Assembly: GCA_029298735.1 (NCBI GenBank)
Contig: JANSLP010000406.1
Coordinates: forward strand, 1-26,390
Source of the DNA: Ophiostoma sp. CBS 140.51
Taxonomy: Eukaryota > Ascomycota > Sordariomycetes > Ophiostomatales > Ophiostomataceae
Length of the DNA stretch: 26,390 bases
Direction of reading: 5' to 3'
Of this stretch, positions 21,479 to 26,390 are shown piece by piece; position 1 is the first letter of the stretch; the number at the start of each line of letters is the position of its first letter. The notes beneath the pieces were generated by a model. It searched no databases and was not told where the DNA came from. It saw only the letters and a program-made list of their open reading frames with translations. The translations under genes and the position numbers were made by a program.

Positions 21479-22457
21479 TGGGACGAATTGGGGGTGGTGG
21501 TGGTGGGGCCCGAGACGGGAGGAGGAACAGATGTCGAGAAATCGAGGGAAGGGGGCTGGCCCGGGAGACGTTGTCAAGTTGTCGAGTTGTCGAGAGAACA
21601 GAGGCGGAAGAGTGAGGGGGGGTCCCGAAACGGAGCAGTTTCACGACACGAGGCCACGCCAAGCACACCGCAGTATTATGGTACTTACAATTAACTACTG
21701 TGTACCGTACGGTGACTGCGACCGGCGCTGGAATCAAGGGCCCTGCCAGCCTGTCACCCACTACTAGCAAATTGGTGGCAGCAGACTCACACCAGTCACT
21801 CCCCGCCGGATACGCAATCGTGTTGGCCAATTGGTGCAATTGGTGGCTGCTCTAGCCCCTCCTTGGGGGGCCTCAGAGGGCCTAGCCGCGCCAAACTAGA
21901 GGCCGAGAGGCCTGGCCAAGCCCAGCAATCTTCAGGGGTCGGCTCCCTCTTGTGGCTGAGTTGTGGCGCCAGAAAATCGTTGGTAGACCCTATCACGCCC
22001 CGCAGTGGTGACGCTGGAGAATCCCTGGGCAGTGAGGTCACTCACTGCCTGTTGGCAGACGCCGTTCATCAAGCTCTTTGCAGCTATATCTGCCCCGCCA
22101 AAGCCCGAGCACGGCCTGAAGCTTGGAGAGTCATCAGGGTAGATCCGGTGCATATTTTTGTTGCCTTCGAGCCTTCCTTTCTTTATTAAAGCCTTTCTTG
22201 CCTCCCTGCCTAACCAAAACATTGAACAGTCAAAATCATTATCCTTACAATTTTTTACGAGAAAGACCATTATTTTATCCAACAACATCCAAAGTCTTTG
22301 CACTCTCTCCTGCGAACACCCAGACACATTTTGACTCGACAACGTCCAGCCGTTCAAAGTTTCCTGTGTTCTGCCTCCTCACCTTCAAATCGACGATCTC
22401 GCAACATCTTCAATATCTTCAAAACCGAATCAGATTAGCCCTCCCACCACAGCCAAT
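21479..22457. promoter_or_regulatory. Divergent promoter between coactosin-like and E2 genes
   Basis: About 980 bp between two start codons. Visible elements: a ten-base palindrome ACCGTACGGT at 21704-21713; AATTGGTGGC present twice at 21770 and 21839, with a CCAATTGG between them, giving a cluster of CCAAT boxes in both orientations; a perfect 9-bp inverted repeat with a 4-nt loop at 22028-22049; and a pyrimidine- and AT-rich stretch at 22170-22457 that is probably the leader of the E2 mRNA. No coding frame is convincing. Confidence 0.55.
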
Positions 22458-23034
22458 ATGTCGTCATCCAAGCGTATTGCAAAGGTTTGCCAACCCCCTT
22501 ATGCATCCTCTCTCTTTCTGCTTCACAACCTGACTTTTCTTTTTCTCTTCTCGCCAGGAGTTTGCCAAGTGCTCGGCCAACGCGCCCGCAGGCATGACCA
22601 TCGAAATGCCCTACCCGGACGACATGAGCATCTGGCACATCACCCTCAAGGGCCCCGCCGCCACCATTTATGCCAAGGGCAACTTTGGTCTCGTCGTCAC
22701 CCTTCCCGACAACTACCCCTTCAAGGCGCCCGTCGTCACGTTCGCCACCCGCATCTACCACCCCAATGTCACCAACGATAGCGCCGGCAACATTTGCCTA
22801 GCTATGCTCAAGACGGACAACTGGAAGCCCGCACTCCCCATGACGGAGGTGCTCGAGGCTGTGCGCAACCTGCTGGTCGAGCCACAGCCGGACGACCCGC
22901 TGGAGGCACGGATTGCCGACGAGTACCGGACACAGCGCGAAGAGTTTGACAAGCAGGCGCTGGCGTACGTGGAGAAGTACGCCAAGGGTGCACCCAAGTT
23001 CCCACCGCGGGGTGAGGCAGGAAGCAAGGCGTAG
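22458..23034 (+). CDS. Ubiquitin-conjugating enzyme E2 (UBC fold, UbcH7/UbcH5-like)
   Basis: Two exons, 22458-22484 and 22558-23034, with a 73-bp intron (acceptor CGCCAG), giving 167 aa. The start MSSSKRIAKEFAKC is a typical E2 first helix. The UBC core has WHITLKGPAATIYAKGNFG (residues 35-53), YPFKAP, YHPN (76-79) and the catalytic cysteine C89 in GNICLAMLK. NWKPA at 97-101 resembles UbcH7 (UBE2L3), whereas PDDPL at 120-124 keeps the aspartate seen in UbcH5-type enzymes. The E2 accepts ubiquitin from E1 as a thioester on C89 and passes it on with an E3. The C terminus after residue 150 is short, basic and probably flexible. The TAG stop at 23032-23034 is followed by a long in-frame open stretch, described separately. 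Subfamily and any yeast orthologue are uncertain. Confidence 0.93.
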
Positions 23035-23454
23035 GAGCCTTCTACGACTACCGATACGACTCCAGGCGCATCTGCTGTTGCGTCTGATAATAGGTCTACT
23101 CGTGCAACTCGCTCTGCGGATCAACACGCGACTAGTCGCACATTTCGTGCATATTCTCGTGATTATGCTGCTCGTCAGGCCCGTCTTTTGGATCTTGTCG
23201 TGTCTCATGAAGCCGTTGATCAGGCTCGTCTTCGGGGCCGTTTCGCGGCTGCTGGATTGTCTTCTCGGGAGTATCCTTTTATGGCTCGTCTTGCGGCTCG
23301 TCATGCATCTGAAGATGCAATTTATGGCGCACCTGCCGGTGCGTCCACTGGCGCGATTGCTGGCACCGGCCCGTCGTCGCCATCACGTCCGCCGCTTCCT
23401 CCTCCTGGAAGTCGCGAACGCCGGAACTTATTGAGGGCGCATGGCATGTTGTGA
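23035..23454 (+). other. Open frame continuing in phase after the E2 stop codon
   Basis: Directly after the E2 TAG the same frame is open for 139 codons up to TGA at 23452-23454. The reading is Ala/Arg/Ser-rich with balanced charges (for example SRDYAARQARLLDLVVSHEA), then Gly/Ala-rich and a PSRPPLPPPGSRERR-type end. Codons mostly end in T (GCT, CGT, TCT), unlike the C-ending codons of the E2. The first in-frame ATG is only at 23281. A possible intron of 54 nt, donor GTGAGG at 23012 and acceptor CTCCAG ending at 23065, would remove the TAG and keep the frame, giving a 289-aa product. A normal 3' untranslated region or a decayed tail are equally possible. No family recognised. Confidence 0.35.
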
Positions 23455-24131
23455 ATGACGCCAGAATGAAAAAGCAATACCAACTACCCTGCCTCAGAGT
23501 AGACAATGCGCGGTTGTTTTTGTCGGCTATTCTTTAGACTTCGCTATTCCTGACTTTCTTTTCCAACTTCTTCATTTTCGTTTTGTATTGCCTTTTCAAA
23601 TGGGTTTATCACTGGGAAAGTTTTGTTTTATGCTGGGCGAATCAAGGAGTCTGTTTCCGATATTTATTATTCTTTCTTTTTCTTTTGTTTTGTTTACACG
23701 AAGTTCACCTAGCAAGCCATACCACACGATTATTGATTTTATATGCTTTTAAAAGGAGCAGAAAAGAAAAGGGGACGAATTGAACTATACATTTTAAGTA
23801 AACTTTAAAACTGATCTGTATTGCCTGTTGACTCGAGGCTGCGTAGCAAGCGCCCTTTTTGGGACGACCGATACACCTCTTGATTCGGCAAATGAAAATC
23901 ACCGAAATCGGGTAAACCGCGCCGACTCGGAGTGGGTGTATGAGGTCGTATGGCTTTGGAATCTAACTGCGGGAGTCTCTGTTGTCGTTCGTTTTATGCT
24001 TGGTACTAATTTCCATCTTCCATTTATCACTTTGCTCCATCTTTCTCAGATAAATCCTCAATTTATCGCACTTCATCACCCATATCATCACCATCTCAAC
24101 ACGACACACGTCATCATCAATCATCTTTAAC
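23455..24131. other. Intergenic region before the GFA-domain gene
   Basis: About 680 bp. The first 250 bp are T-rich and fit a 3' untranslated region. The last 120 bp before the ATG at 24132 are pyrimidine- and CA-rich, as in fungal leaders (repeated CATCAC/CATCATC words). No gene or RNA was recognised. Confidence 0.5.
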
Positions 24132-24656
24132 ATGGCCGAACCTACTCCAACTCCCGCTCCTGCCTCGCCTACTCCGGCTGCCGAGCCCGATGGTCTCGTC
24201 ATCCGATGCCAATGCAACGTCGTCCGTCTCCGCACATCAACGCTGCGTCCGATTGGCATCGCGCACTGCCATTGCACGAACTGCCGTCTTCAGTCCGGGT
24301 CTGCCTTTGGCACGTCTGTCTATTTCCCACCCGCCAAAGGTTTCTACCCGCTGGAACCGTCCTTGATTGCAGAAGGCGGGCCGGTGGGCTATTTTAGTCA
24401 CGGCACCGACAGCGGCAACACAATGTACTGCTACTTTTGTCGGGCCTGTGGATCACGCCTTATCCACGCAGTCATCTTGGCCGACGGCACACTGCGGCAG
24501 ACCGTGTCAGTAAAGGGCGGCGCCATTGAAGATCCAGACGGCGTCCTCGACTGGGCGAGTGCCAAGCACATTTTTGTGCGTTCTGCAGTGATTCCATTGT
24601 CGCCGAGCTGGGAGACATACGAGACAACAATTGCCAACGGGCCGACCAAAAAATAG
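24132..24656 (+). CDS. GFA/CENP-V domain zinc protein
   Basis: Single exon, 174 aa. After a Pro/Ala/Thr-rich start of 20 residues the GFA fold (glutathione-dependent formaldehyde-activating family, also called the CENP-V domain) follows. Both zinc sites are complete: C26 and C28 (RCQCN) with C103 and C106 (FCRACGS) form the usual structural site, and C46, C48 and C51 (HCHCTNC) form the second. LQSGSAFGTSVYF after the second motif is also typical. The founding member was reported to join formaldehyde and glutathione, but this activity is disputed and most fungal members have no known substrate. It stands alone, about 680 bp downstream of the E2 extension, with a tRNA gene 98 bp after its stop. 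The first ATG was chosen; it is followed by G and preceded by A-rich sequence. Confidence 0.92.
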   Translation: MAEPTPTPAPASPTPAAEPDGLVIRCQCNVVRLRTSTLRPIGIAHCHCTNCRLQSGSAFGTSVYFPPAKGFYPLEPSLIAEGGPVGYFSHGTDSGNTMYCYFCRACGSRLIHAVILADGTLRQTVSVKGGAIEDPDGVLDWASAKHIFVRSAVIPLSPSWETYETTIANGPTKK

Positions 24657-24754
24657 GTTGTCTAGTTGAAAAGACGAAGTGTTCGGCGACAGAATCGTCG
24701 ACGAAGCCCTTCATAACTTGATAAAAAGAGCGCCGTTCAACCAATCAGATAAAT

Positions 24755-24879
24755 GGTAAGATGGCCGAGCGGTCTAAGGCGCTAGCTTCAGGTTCAAGAC
24801 GAGAATTTCCGGATTCGAATCGAACAACGTGAACATGCTAGTCTCGCAAGAGGCGTGGGTTCGAATCCCACTCTTATCA
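24755..24879 (+). tRNA. tRNA-Leu(CAG) with a 43-nt intron
   Basis: The acceptor stem GGTAAGA pairs with TCTTATC (one G-T), followed by discriminator A24879. The A box is TGGCCGAGCGG and the B box GGTTCGAATCC, with T stem GTGGG/CCCAC. The long variable arm TCTCGCAAGAGGC marks a class II tRNA. The anticodon stem is CTAGC/GCTAG and the loop TTCAGGT, which gives anticodon CAG (24789-24791). The intron, 24793-24835, sits one base 3' of the anticodon as usual, and its ends can pair (GTTCA with TGAAC). CCA is not encoded, as expected for a nuclear gene. The intron is rather long and holds a second B-box-like palindrome. Confidence 0.93.
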
Positions 24880-24883
24880 TCTC

Positions 24884-24889
24884 TTTTTT
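24884..24889 (+). terminator. RNA polymerase III T-run terminator
   Basis: Six T follow the tRNA end by four bases, and a second run of T comes a few bases later. This is the standard termination signal for polymerase III on the strand of the tRNA. Confidence 0.8.
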
Positions 24890-25264
24890 GTCCTTTTTTT
24901 GCTACTTTTGTGACAAGCCTATTGGGAGGGTCTGACTTATCATGCTGTCGTTGTTTTGGTTTGCTTTTTGCTGGAAAAGGGAAAGGAAAGGCATCAAGCG
25001 AGGTGTTTGAGAAGAGTAGTATCACAGTTCAAAAATGAAGTTCAAAAGTAGTTTCTAGGAACGTTTTTGTTTGGTTGTTTATCTAGGGGGTCGTCTCATC
25101 ACGTCTGTCCAGCAGAATGTGCTTGCAGGTTAAAAAGGCTATCTATAACGCATGATGCTCGTTCAAGGGTATTCGTCTTTCCATGCCAAAATGTCTCTTA
25201 AACAAACAGGCTCACAGGTAACATCGTCAGTCCGCAAAACCATACTTTGCTCCTCCACTTTCTC
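24890..25264. other. Intergenic region, 3' side of the membrane protein gene
   Basis: About 375 bp without a convincing gene. It contains T-rich sequence after the tRNA and presumably the 3' untranslated region of the minus-strand gene that ends at 25265. Confidence 0.5.
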
Positions 25265-25894
25265 TTACTTCTTCAACTGGCCTGCTGCGTTCACCAGCGC
25301 CTGGTAGCCACGCAGGTTGCGGACGATGCGAATGCCAAACATGAAGACAAACAGAACCGCCGTCATGGCAGGCACCAAAATCATGCCCAGGAAGGGATAC
25401 TGGCGATATGCTGGCACGTTCTCGCGACCGCCAACCAGCAGGCCCTTGATGACAGTGTCGAAGCTTTCCGGCTTGTACTTGGTGGCCACTTCCTCGAGGC
25501 GATTGTCGACAATGGTAGCAATGGCGTTGGCAAAGGTGCCAGCGACAGCGAGGAGGCCGAGTCTTTGGTAGACGTCAAAGAGCTGCCAGCCGTAGGCAAT
25601 GCCGTCATCCACGAGGGCCAGGAGACTAGAAGCAAGGCCAGTGGCCACGGCCAAGGCAGCACCGACACCGACAACAAAGGAGATGATGAAAGAGGTGACG
25701 GCGATAGCCAGCGGGTAGAGCAGCTCACGGAAGCGTCCGCCGAGGGTCTTCTTGCCAGGAGGAGGCGGTGATGAAGAAGGGGTGCCGGCATCCGGAGGAG
25801 GAGGAGGCGGAGGAGGCATAGACTCGTCCATCTTGTGAGAAGTATTTGGCGGGACGAGAAGAGGACGAGGGGGAATAGCAGGCTGGGCGTCCAT
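25265..25894 (-). CDS. Proline-rich small multi-pass membrane protein, function unknown
   Basis: Single exon, 209 aa. The ATG at 25894 has A at -3 and G at +4 and opens MDAQPAIPPR. Residues 1-48 are Pro/Ser-rich with a run of eight prolines, probably cytosolic. A long hydrophobic stretch at about 58-95 may be a hairpin of two helices. Further segments lie at about 112-130 and 167-190, and a basic tail NLRGYQALVNAAGQLKK ends the protein. No signal peptide and no catalytic motif is visible. I do not recognise the family; the composition fits a fungal integral membrane protein, and anything more would be a guess. The frame is open for 65 more codons upstream, but that part reads like a translated leader and has a poorer start. 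It converges on the tRNA and GFA genes. Confidence 0.75.
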   Translation of the reverse strand: MDAQPAIPPRPLLVPPNTSHKMDESMPPPPPPPPDAGTPSSSPPPPGKKTLGGRFRELLYPLAIAVTSFIISFVVGVGAALAVATGLASSLLALVDDGIAYGWQLFDVYQRLGLLAVAGTFANAIATIVDNRLEEVATKYKPESFDTVIKGLLVGGRENVPAYRQYPFLGMILVPAMTAVLFVFMFGIRIVRNLRGYQALVNAAGQLKK

Positions 25895-26390
25895 TGTGAT
25901 GTTGCGTGGTGAGCGTGGCTGGTTGATATGAGAAAATAAAATGCAGAGGTGCGTAACAATATGGGTTCGGGTGATAAGGTTCAATCCAGGATGGTCAAAG
26001 AGAATGTAGGATGCCGAGGCCGTGTTGTGATGAGAAAGGAGATGATCAAAATAGAGACAAGGAGGACAACAAAACATAAAGAACAACAAATACTCAGTAA
26101 ACAGAAGGTACGATAGAGAAGGAAGGAACGGCGGACTTCATGACTTTGTTTACCAAGCAACACGTTTTCGATTTTCAAAGATGGAAGGCACGACCACCAC
26201 ATTCTGTCCAGTACCGATGTCAACAATGCTCTTTCCTCAGATGTATACAAGTCGTATTTACCCAAGATGTAGGGATGCACCTGCCACGATTGGTTTGGCT
26301 CGAAGCTGTAGCTGTAGACGGGCGCTGGAATGTCACAGGCACACTGCAGTTGTTAGTTTGTGTACAAATTGCTGAAAGAAAGGTTGGGGT
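25895..26390. other. Right flank: upstream region of the membrane gene, possible exon from off-window gene
   Basis: This stretch should hold the leader and promoter of the minus-strand membrane protein gene. On the minus strand at about 26343 or 26324 down to 26262 there is a protein-like reading (YSYSFEPNQSWQVHPYIL) preceded by an ACTAAC branch-like site and AG acceptors, and followed by a GTAAAT donor. It could be an exon of a minus-strand gene entering from the right, but the downstream exon does not join in an obviously sensible frame, so it is not called as a gene. Confidence 0.3.

Noticed and set aside
21479..21577. 33-codon in-frame extension of the coactosin-like protein
   Set aside because: It contains no ATG, and the family normally starts at the chosen methionine.
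22798..23304. 168-codon antisense frame opposite the E2 and its tail
   Set aside because: Arg/Ser-rich shadow with no domain; the plus strand has an unmistakable E2.
25895..26089. In-frame N-terminal extension of the small membrane protein
   Set aside because: The reading is Cys/His/Phe-rich from T-rich leader sequence; the ATG at 25894 has a much better context.
1..26390. CRISPR arrays, insertion sequences, rRNA genes, transposon terminal repeats
   Set aside because: None seen; the repeats present are simple sequence or short inverted repeats.

Overview
The window reads as nuclear DNA of a filamentous ascomycete (Pezizomycotina, probably Sordariomycetes; this is an inference). The reasons are short spliceosomal introns of about 55-75 bp with GTAAGT/GTATGT-like donors and TACTAAC/CTAAC branch sites, GC-ending codons in most genes, an intron-containing tRNA-Leu, and conserved fungal families. 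Seven protein-coding genes and one tRNA gene are well supported. An eighth, acidic protein gene has a coherent three-exon model. No bacterial, viral, CRISPR or transposon gene was recognised.

Layout from left to right. A short ankyrin-like fragment runs off the left edge (minus strand). It is followed by a three-exon gene for a very acidic nuclear-type protein (minus), then about 4.1 kb without a convincing gene, holding polypurine runs, hairpins and pyrimidine-rich promoter/leader sequence. Next come an intronless Msb3/Gyp3-type TBC Rab-GAP (plus) and, convergent with it, a six-exon exomer cargo adaptor of the ChAPs family (Bch1/Bud7/Chs6; minus). A 700-bp divergent promoter separates that from a very large HIR3 histone-chaperone subunit gene (plus), whose start codon is an exon of its own.

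The right part holds a coactosin-like ADF-H protein gene (minus), a divergent promoter with repeated CCAAT boxes, a two-exon ubiquitin-conjugating enzyme (plus), a GFA/CENP-V-type zinc protein (plus), an intron-containing tRNA-Leu(CAG), and a small proline-rich multi-pass membrane protein of unknown function (minus).

Functionally this is mostly housekeeping sequence. The TBC GAP, the exomer adaptor and coactosin all belong to families that act in polarised secretion or actin, and HIR3 acts in chromatin. Nothing in the layout shows a dedicated cluster. The most unusual signal is just after the E2 gene: the same reading frame stays open for 139 codons beyond its TAG stop, and a possible 54-nt intron would remove that stop in frame. 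This could mean a long C-terminal E2 isoform, stop readthrough, or a decayed tail. I did not find a clear new multi-gene system.
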